Below are positions 53,660 through 62,036 of a stretch of 64,000 nucleotides of DNA, piece after piece. The stretch's first letter is position 1. Each line of letters begins with the position of its first letter. Source of the DNA: Candidatus Planktophila sp. (GTDB lineage Bacteria > Actinomycetota > Actinomycetes > Nanopelagicales > Nanopelagicaceae); NCBI GenBank assembly GCA_009691135.1, contig SHVF01000003.1, positions 1 through 64,000 on the forward strand, given 5' to 3'. Below the pieces are notes generated by a model, which worked only from the letters and a program-made list of their open reading frames with translations, did no database searches and was not told the DNA's origin. The translations under genes and the position numbers were made by a program.

Positions 53660-53677
53660 TATCTTGACATCAAGATA
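53660..53677. promoter_or_regulatory. 18-bp palindrome at the aconitase promoter
   Basis: TATCTTGA-CA-TCAAGATA has perfect 8-base arms. It begins in the -10 candidate of acnA and extends into the spacer towards the -35 position, a repressor-like position. It also spans the stop codon of the upstream TRAM methyltransferase gene. The inverted TTGA half-sites look like a MarR-type operator. Confidence 0.65.
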
Positions 53678-54908
53678 CCTTAGTTGGAGCAAATAACGCA
53701 ACAGATTCGATGTGGTGTGTCATAGGGAATAGGTCAAAAGCACGCATTTGCTGCAATTTATATCCCGCTTCCCCTAAGTATGTTGTATCTCGCGCTAAGG
53801 CGGCTGGATCACAGGCGATGTAAACAATGGATCTTGGCGCTAGCGCAACCATTGCAGTAACTACATCTTTACCCGCACCCTCGCGCGGCGGATCAAGGAC
53901 TATGACATCTGCTTTAGAAAAACGCGGCAGTAACTTTGCAACATCGCCTGTGTGGACTAAAACATTTGAGAAATTTGCAAAATTACGTATCGCATCAGCG
54001 GTCGCACTCTTGCTACCTTCGACCAGATCAACGCTTCCAGAATCTCCAACCGCTTCTAGAAATTGTGAAGTAAATAGACCGACCCCACCATATAGATCCA
54101 GAACTTTGTCACCTGGCTGCAATTTTGCATATTCCAGCAGAGCTTTTGCAAGAACGGTGGGTGCTAATTTGTGACTCTGCCAAAAGGAGCGCTGGGAAAC
54201 TTCTAAGGCAAATCCATTTACTTCATACTTTCCGACATCAGGGCCTTCGCTGGTACGGACAGGTGAGTCATCTCGAGAATAGCCAGTCGCAATCGTGCGT
54301 TCTCCAGTTGAAGAGATCGAAACTTCAACTCGTAAATCGCCTTTCCAACGCCTGGAGCTAAGTTCTTGATATTTCATTTCGGGTGTAAGAATTCGACAAT
54401 CACTGACCGGTATTACCTTGTTGCTGCGTGCCTGCTTGAATCCCAAATCTCCATTGCGCGTTGTTACGCCATTAAAACGAGTTCGATAGCCAAGGGCAGC
54501 ACCAACCTCTTCAACATCAACTTTGATATCTTGCTTAGCAATTCTAAAAAATTGCTCTGTGATTACCTCACTCTTTAACTGGCGTTGACGAGGTAGCGAA
54601 ATATGTTGAAAATCGCAGCCACCACAACCTGCGCGGTGCGCAAATTGACAAGGTGCACTCACACGATCGGGCGATGGAGTAATAACCGAGACTACATCGG
54701 CGCGATTAAATGAACTTCCAATACCGGTGATTTCTATTTCTACCTCTTCGCCCGGAATTCCGTGGCGTACAAAAATCACAGCGCCCAGGTGTCGAACAAT
54801 GAAGTGGCCACCATGTGCCACTTTTTCAACAGTGACCGTATAACGATCTCCAACCGCGAGGTCTACACGATCTGCAGGATTTCGTGGGTTAGCCTCTTTT
54901 GATGTCAT
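53670..54908 (-). CDS. TRAM-domain SAM-dependent RNA (uracil-5)-methyltransferase
   Basis: 412 aa of the TrmA/RlmD family. An N-terminal TRAM domain (about 20-80) is followed by iron-sulfur cysteines in CQFAHRAGCGGCDFQHI and VSDCRILTP, the SAM-binding VLDLYGGVGLFTSQFL, the VIVLDPPREGAGKDVV motif and the nucleophilic Cys in YIACDPAALARD. The target uridine (23S rRNA or tRNA) cannot be told from sequence. A TAGGCT box (minus strand, 54916-54921) is 7 nt before the ATG. It is divergent from trkA with closely spaced promoters and upstream of acnA. Confidence 0.92.
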   Translation of the reverse strand: MTSKEANPRNPADRVDLAVGDRYTVTVEKVAHGGHFIVRHLGAVIFVRHGIPGEEVEIEITGIGSSFNRADVVSVITPSPDRVSAPCQFAHRAGCGGCDFQHISLPRQRQLKSEVITEQFFRIAKQDIKVDVEEVGAALGYRTRFNGVTTRNGDLGFKQARSNKVIPVSDCRILTPEMKYQELSSRRWKGDLRVEVSISSTGERTIATGYSRDDSPVRTSEGPDVGKYEVNGFALEVSQRSFWQSHKLAPTVLAKALLEYAKLQPGDKVLDLYGGVGLFTSQFLEAVGDSGSVDLVEGSKSATADAIRNFANFSNVLVHTGDVAKLLPRFSKADVIVLDPPREGAGKDVVTAMVALAPRSIVYIACDPAALARDTTYLGEAGYKLQQMRAFDLFPMTHHIESVALFAPTKVS

Positions 54909-54915
54909 AAAGCCA

Positions 54916-54933
54916 AGCCTAAGGGGGTAGTGT
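54916..54933. promoter_or_regulatory. Back-to-back promoters of TRAM methyltransferase and trkA
   Basis: TAGGCT (minus strand, 54916-54921) and TAGTGT (plus strand, 54928-54933) are separated by 6 bases within a 32-base gap. Each lies 7 nt from its start codon, so polymerase binding at one should exclude the other. Confidence 0.6.
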
Positions 54934-54940
54934 TGACCTT

Positions 54941-55606
54941 GTGCACGTTGTGATTATGGGATGCGGTCGCGTTGGTTCTTCTTTAGCCACCGAACTTGAA
55001 GCCGCTGGACATTCAGTTGCGATAATTGACCAATCTCGCGAAGCTTTTCGTCGTCTTGGCCCTGACTTTAAAGGTCGCACCATCTCAGGCGTGGGTTTCG
55101 ATCGCGATACTTTGCTGGAGGCAGGGATCGAAACTGCTGATGCCTTTGCAGCTGTAAGCAATGGCGATAATTCAAATATTTTAGCAGCGCGAGTGGCTCG
55201 GGAAACTTATGGCGTTGCAAATGTAGTTGCTCGAATTTATGATCCAGGTCGTGCAGAAATTTATCAACGCCTTGGCATTCCAACAGTTGCCACAGTTATT
55301 TGGGCAACAGATCAAATTTTGCGTCGCCTTGTTCCGGAAGGATCACGTTCTGAATGGCGCGATGCCAGCGGATCGATACAACTTTGTGAGATGCATCCTC
55401 ATAAAGATTGGTTTGGATCACCAATTGCAGAACTTGAAGCCAGAACCGAGTCCCGGGTCGCCTTCATTACTCGACTAGGTGAAGGTCTAATTCCAGATAC
55501 TCACACTGTTCTTCAAGAAGGCGATCTAATTCACGTAACTGTGCGCGATGAGGATATTGGCAAAGTCGAGGAAATTTTGGCGCGCTCTCCGAAGGATCAT
55601 TCATGA
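54941..55606 (+). CDS. trkA: TrkA-type potassium uptake regulator, first copy
   Basis: 221 aa. N-terminal RCK_N domain with the NAD motif IMGCGRVGSSLATELEAAGHSVAIID, then an RCK_C domain (about 140-215). It controls gating of a Trk-type potassium channel, whose membrane subunit is not in the window. GTG start, leaderless. Its stop overlaps the ATG of the second TrkA protein (ATGA). Mycobacteria carry the same pair as CeoB and CeoC. Confidence 0.92.
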   Translation: MHVVIMGCGRVGSSLATELEAAGHSVAIIDQSREAFRRLGPDFKGRTISGVGFDRDTLLEAGIETADAFAAVSNGDNSNILAARVARETYGVANVVARIYDPGRAEIYQRLGIPTVATVIWATDQILRRLVPEGSRSEWRDASGSIQLCEMHPHKDWFGSPIAELEARTESRVAFITRLGEGLIPDTHTVLQEGDLIHVTVRDEDIGKVEEILARSPKDHS

Positions 55607-56262
55607 GAATTGCTATCGCAGGAGCCGGAAATGTTGGCCGAGCAATCGCGCGCGAACTTCTAGATAACGGTCACCAAGTACTTCTTATCGACCGTGATCC
55701 TAAAGCGCTCAAAATGGAATCTGTTCCCGATGCTGAATGGTTGATGGCTGATGCATGTGAGATTACTTCGCTGGACAAGGCAGTTCTAAATAACTGCCAG
55801 GTTTTGGTTGCCGCAACTGGTGATGACAAAGTTAATTTGGTTGCATCTTTGCTTGCTAAGACAGAATATGGTGTTCCCCGCGTTGTCGCGCGTATTAATC
55901 ATCCAAAGAATGAATGGCTATTTGATTCTTCATGGGGTGTAGATGTTGCGGTGTCGACTCCAAGAATAATTTCAGCCCTCGTTGAAGAAGCGGTCAGCGT
56001 TGGCGATGTTGTTCGCTTATTCTCATTCCGAAAGGGGCAAGCCAACTTAGTCGAGTTAACGCTGCCTGATACTTCTAGTTGTATCGGAAAGACAGTTGAG
56101 GAAATTGAGCTTCCAGATGATGCTTCATTGGCGGCCATTGTTCGCGATGGACGAGTAATCACACCGACTCCAACAGATGTTTTCAGCGCAGGTGACGAAC
56201 TTCTATTTGTTGCTTCAACAACTGCTGAAGGTTTAATCAAATCCTGCTTTATTGCTGGCTAA
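55603..56262 (+). CDS. TrkA-type potassium uptake regulator, second copy
   Basis: 219 aa with the same RCK_N/RCK_C layout and NAD motif IAGAGNVGRAIARELLDNGHQVLLIDRD. The two proteins probably form a hetero-oligomeric ring. They have diverged well beyond a recent duplication. The coding sequence ends in the first copy of a 17-bp direct repeat, which carries the TAA stop. Confidence 0.9.
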   Translation: MRIAIAGAGNVGRAIARELLDNGHQVLLIDRDPKALKMESVPDAEWLMADACEITSLDKAVLNNCQVLVAATGDDKVNLVASLLAKTEYGVPRVVARINHPKNEWLFDSSWGVDVAVSTPRIISALVEEAVSVGDVVRLFSFRKGQANLVELTLPDTSSCIGKTVEEIELPDDASLAAIVRDGRVITPTPTDVFSAGDELLFVASTTAEGLIKSCFIAG

Positions 56263-56284
56263 CTACCTTATTGCTGGCTAACTA
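56249..56284. repeat. 17-bp tandem direct repeat at the trkA end
   Basis: TTATTGCTGGCTAACTA occurs at 56249-56265 and again at 56268-56284, separated by CC. The first copy contains the stop of the second trkA gene; the second contains the TAG stop (read on the minus strand) of the DUF3159 gene. It looks like a small tandem duplication. Confidence 0.95.
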
Positions 56285-56917
56285 ATTGTGTGATTTAGTT
56301 GTTGGCACGCTCTTTAAAATCATCCACGAACCATAAGCGGTTGCTAAAAAGAGTGGGTACCCCATTGCCAGGTTTACCGTTCCAAGTAAATTAACGTTAC
56401 CGCTTCTATAAATTGGGTACTGCACTGCAATTCGCGTAAAGAACATCAAGACCCAGAGCCAGCTTGCTCGCTTGTAGGCGCGGGCACGAGCAGGATCTTT
56501 GCGCCAAGTTAAGTTCTCGCCCAAAATGGGACCTAAAAGAACTCCCAATATCGGCCAACCTGCCAGATTTGCGAGTAAGTACACGCTTCCGTAACCCAAG
56601 TTTGTTAGTAACTTCGGAATATATAGATCACTCGCGTTACCAGTTCGATTAGCAAACCAGGCACAGATTAGAGAGCCGATGAGCCCCGAGATTGCATGTT
56701 GAATAGTGTCGCGCTTTACTAAGCGAATAATTGTCAACGCAGCCGAGACGATAAGGGAGGCGATCAAAGCCGGGCGCAGACCACCGGCCACGTTAAAGAC
56801 AACTAGGAAAATAATTGAAGGAATACCGGAATCGATTAAACCTTTCTTGCCGCCAAAAGCAGCTAGGACTTTATCTTTATCGGCTCTTTCGCCTCCGCTG
56901 GGTATCTGGCTCATCAT
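56282..56917 (-). CDS. DUF3159 membrane protein
   Basis: 211 aa, five to six hydrophobic segments and family motifs FGGKKGLIDSGIPSIIFLVVFNVAGG, RDTIQHAISGLIGSLICAWFANRTGNASDLYIPKLL and GENLTWRKDPARARAYKRASWLW. Function unknown, found in Actinobacteria next to trkA and dut. Its ATG overlaps the dut stop by four bases. The DUF3710 gene I would expect between the two is absent here. Confidence 0.9.
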   Translation of the reverse strand: MMSQIPSGGERADKDKVLAAFGGKKGLIDSGIPSIIFLVVFNVAGGLRPALIASLIVSAALTIIRLVKRDTIQHAISGLIGSLICAWFANRTGNASDLYIPKLLTNLGYGSVYLLANLAGWPILGVLLGPILGENLTWRKDPARARAYKRASWLWVLMFFTRIAVQYPIYRSGNVNLLGTVNLAMGYPLFLATAYGSWMILKSVPTTKSHN

Positions 56918-57351
56918 CTTCCAGTTGACCCAAATCCACCGGCGCCGCGACCGGATCCTGGCAAATTTTCTACTTCTACAAAGTCGGCACGTTCTACTTG
57001 TTGAATAACTAATTGCGCGATTCGATCTCCACGTTTAAATGTAATACTCTCTTTAGGATCGTGATTAATTAGAATTATCTGTAACTCACCACGGTAGCCT
57101 GCATCAACTGTTCCCGGAGCATTCACCATGGTCACACCGTGCTTAATTGCTAACCCAGATCTGGGATGGACCAGCGCAACATAACCATTGGGTAGCGCAA
57201 TTGAGATTCCTGTTGGAACAAGAGCTCGTTCACCGGGAGCCAGAGTTACATCCACTCGGGCGACCAAATCAGCGCCTGCATCTCCGCCTTTGGCATAAGT
57301 TGGCAAGGGCAAGTCAGGATCTAAACGAGTAACCAGAACTTTTACGCCCAT
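56914..57351 (-). CDS. dut: dUTP diphosphatase
   Basis: 145 aa trimeric enzyme that hydrolyses dUTP. All five motifs are visible: GDAGADLVARVD, PRSGLAIKHG, GTVDAGYRGELQIILIN, RGDRIAQLVIQ and the C-terminal GSGRGAGGFGSTGR that closes over the active site. Start codon overlaps the thioesterase stop by one base (TAATG). It is likely transcribed from the thioesterase promoter. Confidence 0.96.
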   Translation of the reverse strand: MGVKVLVTRLDPDLPLPTYAKGGDAGADLVARVDVTLAPGERALVPTGISIALPNGYVALVHPRSGLAIKHGVTMVNAPGTVDAGYRGELQIILINHDPKESITFKRGDRIAQLVIQQVERADFVEVENLPGSGRGAGGFGSTGR

Positions 57352-57935
57352 TATGGATTGATCTCAAATTCAGGATCCACAAATGCCAAGATCTCTGGGG
57401 TCTTTGCAATATGTTCTAAATATTCTTTAGGAGCATTTTCTAAGAAGTGCGACATCGGAACGACTACAAATAGCGCCGCCGCTTTAATTGCTATTTCACC
57501 ATCTGCACCACCAAGGCGTCCTTCAGCAGCGGTGTAAACCTTGCGATTAACCTGGCCGGTAATTCGTGCCGTTATGTGAATCGTTGTTCCCATCGGAACT
57601 GGCTTTAGAAAATCAGTTTCTAACCGTGCCGTCACTGCGGGAGCGCGAATTAGCCACATCAACTTTCCAAGTGCTTCATCGAATGCAAGTGATAACAAAC
57701 CGCCATGTGCCAAACCTGGAGCGCCTTGATGATTTTCAGTAACTGTGAACTCTGCGGTTAGATCTGCGCCAGCGCCAGCGTGCGCAACTAAATGCAATCC
57801 GGTCGGATGCAATTCACCACAACCAAAGCAATGGCCAAAGTGAGATGGAATTTTGGTTCCGATCTCGGGAGCTTTGGGGTGGCGATCTGGAATGATCACT
57901 CCTTCTGGAGGCGTGGTGCTTGCTACTCGACTCAT
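57351..57935 (-). CDS. PaaI-type hotdog thioesterase
   Basis: 194 aa, hotdog fold. The N-terminal FGHCFGCGELHPTGLHL contains two cysteines typical of this subgroup; the catalytic region is APGLAHGGLLSLAFDEALGKL (HGG with the following Asp/Glu), then ETDFLKPVPMGTTIHI. It probably hydrolyses an acyl-CoA, but the substrate is open. A TAAAGT box (minus strand, 57942-57947) is 6 nt before the ATG. It heads the operon thioesterase-dut-DUF3159. Confidence 0.88.
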   Translation of the reverse strand: MSRVASTTPPEGVIIPDRHPKAPEIGTKIPSHFGHCFGCGELHPTGLHLVAHAGAGADLTAEFTVTENHQGAPGLAHGGLLSLAFDEALGKLMWLIRAPAVTARLETDFLKPVPMGTTIHITARITGQVNRKVYTAAEGRLGGADGEIAIKAAALFVVVPMSHFLENAPKEYLEHIAKTPEILAFVDPEFEINP

Positions 57936-57941
57936 GCGCTC

Positions 57942-57960
57942 ACTTTACTTGATCTAGACT
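57942..57960. promoter_or_regulatory. Divergent promoters of thioesterase and DUF3093 genes
   Basis: TAAAGT (minus strand, 57942-57947) and TAGACT (plus strand, 57955-57960) are 7 bases apart in a 31-base gap. Both are 6 nt from their start codons. Confidence 0.6.
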
Positions 57961-57966
57961 GCGATT

Positions 57967-58401
57967 GTGATATTCACGGAAGTACTCCGCCCGCCTATCT
58001 GGGTGCTCGCCTTTATTTATTTCATGTTTTTATCGCTCGTAATCGCAATCTGGGCTGCTTTGGACACAACTGCGACGATTGTTACTTTCGCCATAGCGAC
58101 ATTAGCTATCCCCTTCATTGCCCAATCCTTAACCTCAAGGATTCGCGTAGATCAGAACGAATTGCGAATAGATAAGTCGCACATTGAACTTAAGTACTTA
58201 GGAAAAGTTACAGTCTTGGATTCTGATGCGATGCGCTTATTGCGTACGCGAGATGCCGACCCTGCAGCATTCTTAGCGATTAAATTCTGGACTTCTAAGG
58301 GAATCAAAATTGAAGTAAATGATCCGCGCGATTCCACACCTTATTGGCTTATAACGAGCAAACGCGGCGAGAAACTCGCCGCGTTGCTTACAAAACAGTA
58401 A
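57967..58401 (+). CDS. DUF3093 membrane protein
   Basis: 144 aa with two membrane helices near the N-terminus (about 10-32 and 36-55) and a cytoplasmic domain that ends DPRDSTPYWLITSKRGEKL, the family's typical C-terminal YWLISTR-like motif. Function unknown. In Streptomyces it is found next to dut and DUF4193, as here. GTG start, leaderless. The last 14 codons contain an 11-bp perfect hairpin. Confidence 0.85.
   Translation: MIFTEVLRPPIWVLAFIYFMFLSLVIAIWAALDTTATIVTFAIATLAIPFIAQSLTSRIRVDQNELRIDKSHIELKYLGKVTVLDSDAMRLLRTRDADPAAFLAIKFWTSKGIKIEVNDPRDSTPYWLITSKRGEKLAALLTKQ
58361..58385. terminator. GC-rich hairpin inside the DUF3093 3' end
   Basis: AACGCGGCGAG (58361-58371) and CTCGCCGCGTT (58375-58385) pair perfectly around AAA. 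It lies between two convergent genes' stop codons, 22 bases past the DUF4193 stop on the minus strand. It lacks a strong T-run in either direction, so termination is suggested by position and stability only. Confidence 0.5.
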
Positions 58402-58406
58402 TTAGA

Positions 58407-58703
58407 TCAACTGCACTCTTTGCATACTGCCTTGGACCCTTCGCCCTTTGCAAGCTGAGTTATGTGATGCACCAAGAAACAACGTGAACAAGTAAATTCG
58501 TCTGTTTGCTTTGGAACTACTCGGACTGCAAGTTCTTCACCAGATAAATCTGCGCCAGGAAGTTCGAGATTTTCTGCCGCCTCTGCTTCATCGACATCAA
58601 TCTGTCCGGATTGAGCATCGACACGCTTTGCCTTTAACTCTTCTAGCGACTCCTCGTGGAGTTCCTCATCCGTTTTTCGGGGGGTGTCGTAATCTGTTGC
58701 CAC
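58407..58703 (-). CDS. DUF4193 zinc-binding acidic protein
   Basis: 98 aa. It starts ATDYDTPRKTDEELHEESLEELK, the highly conserved actinobacterial opening, is acidic through the middle, and ends in a four-cysteine zinc site (TCSRC and VCKEC). The GTG at 58703 is chosen because the family begins M-A-T-D-Y and because GGAAGTGAG lies just upstream; longer readings from an ATG further out would add unrelated residues. Function unknown. Confidence 0.9.
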   Translation of the reverse strand: MATDYDTPRKTDEELHEESLEELKAKRVDAQSGQIDVDEAEAAENLELPGADLSGEELAVRVVPKQTDEFTCSRCFLVHHITQLAKGEGSKAVCKECS

Positions 58704-58858
58704 TGCTCTCACCTCACTTCCACCAATTAAAAACCTCTTCTCCATTGAGAAAGGCTGAACGGGCGCATAATTGCGCATTTACCCGATATTTGTTGTTACA
58801 ACCTTCGGCGTGTCGCATATATTCCCGCTTTTCAAAGGTGATTTACGCACCAATGGCC
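58704..58858. other. Intergenic region between hflX and the DUF4193 gene
   Basis: 155 bases, both flanking genes on the minus strand. It holds the ribosome site of the DUF4193 gene (about 58707-58718). TGCGCATAATTGCGCA-like symmetry (GCGCATAATTGCGC, 58764-58777) is a 14-bp imperfect inverted repeat. No RNA gene or ORF is recognisable. A promoter for the DUF4193 gene is expected here but I cannot place it firmly. Confidence 0.45.
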
Positions 58859-60322
58859 TTATTTCACCGCGTTCTCTATCGCTTTAGCCAGTCCTCCATC
58901 GACAAATGCATGTATCAAAGTTCCCACTTCGACATATTCCTCGCTGAGAATCTCGCCAGTTTCGTGAATTGCACTAACTAAATCTCCACGATCATATGGA
59001 ATTGTCACAGTGACTTCAATATTTGGATGAGGCAAAGATTTTTCAATTGCTTGAACCAATCCTTCAATTCCAAATCCAGTCCGAGCCGAAAATGCAAAAC
59101 TATTCTTTTCTTTACGCAAAATCTCCATCACGACTTCTGGGTCAGCGGCATCTACTTTATTAATGGCAATAATCTCCGGAATATCTCCACCGCCAATTTC
59201 GGTGATTACTTCGCGTACGGCACGGATTTGCTCAAAAGGATCACTGTGCGAACCATCAACGACATGAACAATTAGATCAGAAGCTGATACTTCTTCAAGT
59301 GTTGATTTAAATGCATCAATTAATTGATGCGGAAGGTGACGGACAAAACCCACAGTGTCAGAAAGGGTATATATCCGGCCATCTGCAGTCTGCGTCTTTC
59401 GCACCGTAGGATCCAAGGTTGCAAAGAGTGCGTTTTCGACTAACACTCCTGCATCAGTTAATTTGTTTAAAAGCGATGATTTGCCAGCGTTTGTGTAACC
59501 CGCAATTGCAACGGACGGAATATTAAAACGCTTGCGTTCTTGTCGTTTGGTATCACGCGAAACTTTCATCTCGGCTATCTCTCGACGTAGTTTGGCCATC
59601 TTGTCCCGAATTCTGCGCCGATCAGTTTCAATTTTGGTCTCACCAGGGCCACGACCACCAATTCCGGCACCACCTGCTGCACGGCCACCAACTTGGCGAG
59701 AAAGTGAATCTCCCCAGCCGCGAAGTCTTGGTAGCAAATATGCAATCTGCGCTAATTCAACCTGCGCTTTGCCTTCTTTACTCTTGGCATGCTGGGCAAA
59801 AATATCCAGAATTAAAGCAGTACGATCAACAACTTTTACTTTCAATTTATCTTCTAGTTGGCGCAATTGCGAAGGAGATAGTTCGCCATCGCAAATAACA
59901 GTATCGGCACCAGTTGATGCAACTATTTGGCGCAGTTCCACAACTTTTCCCGAACCTATATATGTTGCCGGATCTGGTTTATCGCGTCGCTGAATCAAAG
60001 CATCTAACACTTCAGAACCTGCAGTCTCGGCTAGCGCTTTCAACTCTGCTAATGAATTTTCAGCCATCTCAGCGCTACCTTCAGTCCAGACACCTACCAA
60101 GACAACGCGCTCTAGTTGTAACTGGCGATATTCAGCCTCTGAAATATCTTGTAGCTGTGTTGAAAAACCTTTGACGCGACGCAGCGCATGGCGGTCTTCC
60201 AAATCTGCTTGTGAGCTAACTTCGTAATCGCTCTCATCAGCGTCAAAATCTGCAGCTACTCGCGCACTTTCGCGCAATAGTTCTTCAAATAAATCATTAT
60301 TACGTGACTCGTCTGCGCTCAT
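58859..60322 (-). CDS. hflX: GTPase HflX
   Basis: 487 aa ribosome-associated GTPase that splits stalled ribosomes. N-terminal HflX domain (about 60-255, glycine-rich hinge GGRAAGGAGIGGRGPGETKIE), then the GTPase domain with P-loop GYTNAGKSSLLNKL, switch region TLDPTVRKTQ, G3 DTVGFVRHLP and NKVD, and a short C-terminal domain. Its ATG overlaps the dapF stop by four bases. It is the last gene of the miaB-miaA-dapF-hflX operon, a standard actinobacterial set. Confidence 0.95.
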   Translation of the reverse strand: MSADESRNNDLFEELLRESARVAADFDADESDYEVSSQADLEDRHALRRVKGFSTQLQDISEAEYRQLQLERVVLVGVWTEGSAEMAENSLAELKALAETAGSEVLDALIQRRDKPDPATYIGSGKVVELRQIVASTGADTVICDGELSPSQLRQLEDKLKVKVVDRTALILDIFAQHAKSKEGKAQVELAQIAYLLPRLRGWGDSLSRQVGGRAAGGAGIGGRGPGETKIETDRRRIRDKMAKLRREIAEMKVSRDTKRQERKRFNIPSVAIAGYTNAGKSSLLNKLTDAGVLVENALFATLDPTVRKTQTADGRIYTLSDTVGFVRHLPHQLIDAFKSTLEEVSASDLIVHVVDGSHSDPFEQIRAVREVITEIGGGDIPEIIAINKVDAADPEVVMEILRKEKNSFAFSARTGFGIEGLVQAIEKSLPHPNIEVTVTIPYDRGDLVSAIHETGEILSEEYVEVGTLIHAFVDGGLAKAIENAVK

Positions 60323-61131
60323 GCTTCCTGCAAGTATTGCGTTATGTCGTGATCAGAGATCAGCAAAGCCGGTCCAGTTAAAGTTGCATTCGAATGTGGA
60401 TCAATGTCTACAACTAGGCGACCTCCTGGTGGATAAATTACCCAGCGCGAAGGTAGCGCCTCTTTTGAGTGCAGAGTTGCAGCAAGGGCAACTGCGCAAG
60501 TGCCGGTTCCGCAAGATTTAGTTTCGCCGCTGCCCCGTTCATGAACGCGCATCTTTGCTTCGTATCCTGGCAATATTTCAACAAACTCGACGTTTACACC
60601 TTCAGGATAAGAATCTTTGGGGCGAACGATCGGTGCAACCTCAAGTGAACCAACATCTTCAATTTTCTCTACAAAGACCACAGCGTGGGGATTGCCAACA
60701 TTTATGTTGTAGCCATTCCAGATCTTTCCTTCTACGGAAGCGGTAATTTCTTCATTTTCATCAAGGACTTTGCCCATATTTACCGAAATATCATCGGTGG
60801 TTGGAACTCGCAGGTGTTTGATGCCATCGCGAGTATTGATTGCAAATATTCCTTCGCTTTGATGACCTCTTTGTACTAGGTATCGCGCCATTACCCGAAT
60901 TCCGTTGCCACACATTTCGGCAATAGAACCATCTGCGTTGCGATAATCCATAAACCATTTCTCATCACGCTTGATTATTCGGATCAGACCATCTGCGCCT
61001 ATTCCAGTCAGGCGATTACAAATCGCAGCCGTTTGCGCCGTGGTGATGGAAATTTCATCCGCGGGGTCAAAGACCAATATAAAATCGTTTTCAGTGCCAT
61101 GTCCGTACGTGGCGATCAGAGGCTGAGTCAT
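60319..61131 (-). CDS. dapF: Diaminopimelate epimerase
   Basis: Converts LL- to meso-diaminopimelate for lysine and peptidoglycan. It is 270 aa with the two catalytic cysteines: Cys74 in AEMCGNGIRVMARY and Cys207 in TKSCGTGTCAVAL. The ATG at 61131 is preferred because it overlaps the miaA stop (ATGA) and begins directly at the family start (ATYGHGTENDF). Confidence 0.96.
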   Translation of the reverse strand: MTQPLIATYGHGTENDFILVFDPADEISITTAQTAAICNRLTGIGADGLIRIIKRDEKWFMDYRNADGSIAEMCGNGIRVMARYLVQRGHQSEGIFAINTRDGIKHLRVPTTDDISVNMGKVLDENEEITASVEGKIWNGYNINVGNPHAVVFVEKIEDVGSLEVAPIVRPKDSYPEGVNVEFVEILPGYEAKMRVHERGSGETKSCGTGTCAVALAATLHSKEALPSRWVIYPPGGRLVVDIDPHSNATLTGPALLISDHDITQYLQEA

Positions 61132-62036
61132 GAGACTGCTGAGTTTATCTTCATCATGACTGTTTCCAAACGCGGTTGCGATGGTGAAATCCACTGAATA
61201 CGGGCATCACGTGAGAACCAAGTCTCTTGTCGGCGAACATATTGTCGAGTTGCCCGCTTTGTATCTTCAATCGCCGCCGGCTCGGAAATTTCTCCAGCTC
61301 GCATTGCAATAATCTGGGCATAACCCAGAGCGCGGCGGGCAGTTGTTGCCTGATTAATTCCCAGTGAAATCAGCGAATCGACTTCATTTACAAATCCACG
61401 TTCCCACATTCGATCAATTCGTGCTTCAACACGTGCACCAAGTTCGGCTCGATCCATGACCAGTCCAAATTGCATTGCATCTAGATATCGTGAACTATCT
61501 TCGCGCGGCAGATTTGCAGTAAATGGTTTGCCAGTAATTTCAATTACTTCAAGTGCCCGAATGACCCTTCGTTCATTTTGCACATCTATTGCCGCTGCTG
61601 CAGCTGGATCAAGTTGAGCAAGTCTTTCAAATAAACTAACGATTCCAAAAATCTTTGCTTCCTCCGTTAACCGTTGCCTAACTTGTGAATCTGTATCTGG
61701 AAAATTTAAGTCATCTAATATTGATTTTATATAAAGACCGGTACCACCAACAATTATTGCGTGCCTACCTGCGCCATGGATTTCACTCACGGCTTTGCGT
61801 GCTAACTCTTGATACCAAGCAACGGTCGCATCTTGGCTAACATCTAGAACATCGAGCAAATGATGTGTTATGCCCTTGCGTTCGTCAACCGAAAGTTTTG
61901 CTGTCCCGATATCCATGCCTCGATAAATCTGCATCGAATCAGCGTTGATTATCTCGGCGCCTATTTCTTTAGCAAGATCTACGGCTAAATCACTCTTTCC
62001 GGTTGCAGTCGCACCACAAATAACGATCGTCTTCAT
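61128..62036 (-). CDS. miaA: tRNA dimethylallyltransferase
   Basis: 302 aa. Attaches a dimethylallyl group to A37 of tRNAs reading UNN codons. P-loop [15 protein letters not shown], the substrate segment [31 protein letters not shown] and the C-terminal RQETWFSRD are present. It uses dimethylallyl diphosphate from the MEP pathway (dxs in this window). MiaB, upstream and overlapping by four bases, performs the next step on the same base. Confidence 0.96.
   Translation of the reverse strand: MKTIVICGATATGKSDLAVDLAKEIGAEIINADSMQIYRGMDIGTAKLSVDERKGITHHLLDVLDVSQDATVAWYQELARKAVSEIHGAGRHAIIVGGTGLYIKSILDDLNFPDTDSQVRQRLTEEAKIFGIVSLFERLAQLDPAAAAAIDVQNERRVIRALEVIEITGKPFTANLPREDSSRYLDAMQFGLVMDRAELGARVEARIDRMWERGFVNEVDSLISLGINQATTARRALGYAQIIAMRAGEISEPAAIEDTKRATRQYVRRQETWFSRDARIQWISPSQPRLETVMMKINSAVS

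Noticed and set aside
59532-59993. 153-codon frame antisense to hflX
   Set aside because: Low-complexity Ser/Arg/Pro composition is what the complement of the hflX glycine-rich hinge gives; hflX is unambiguous.
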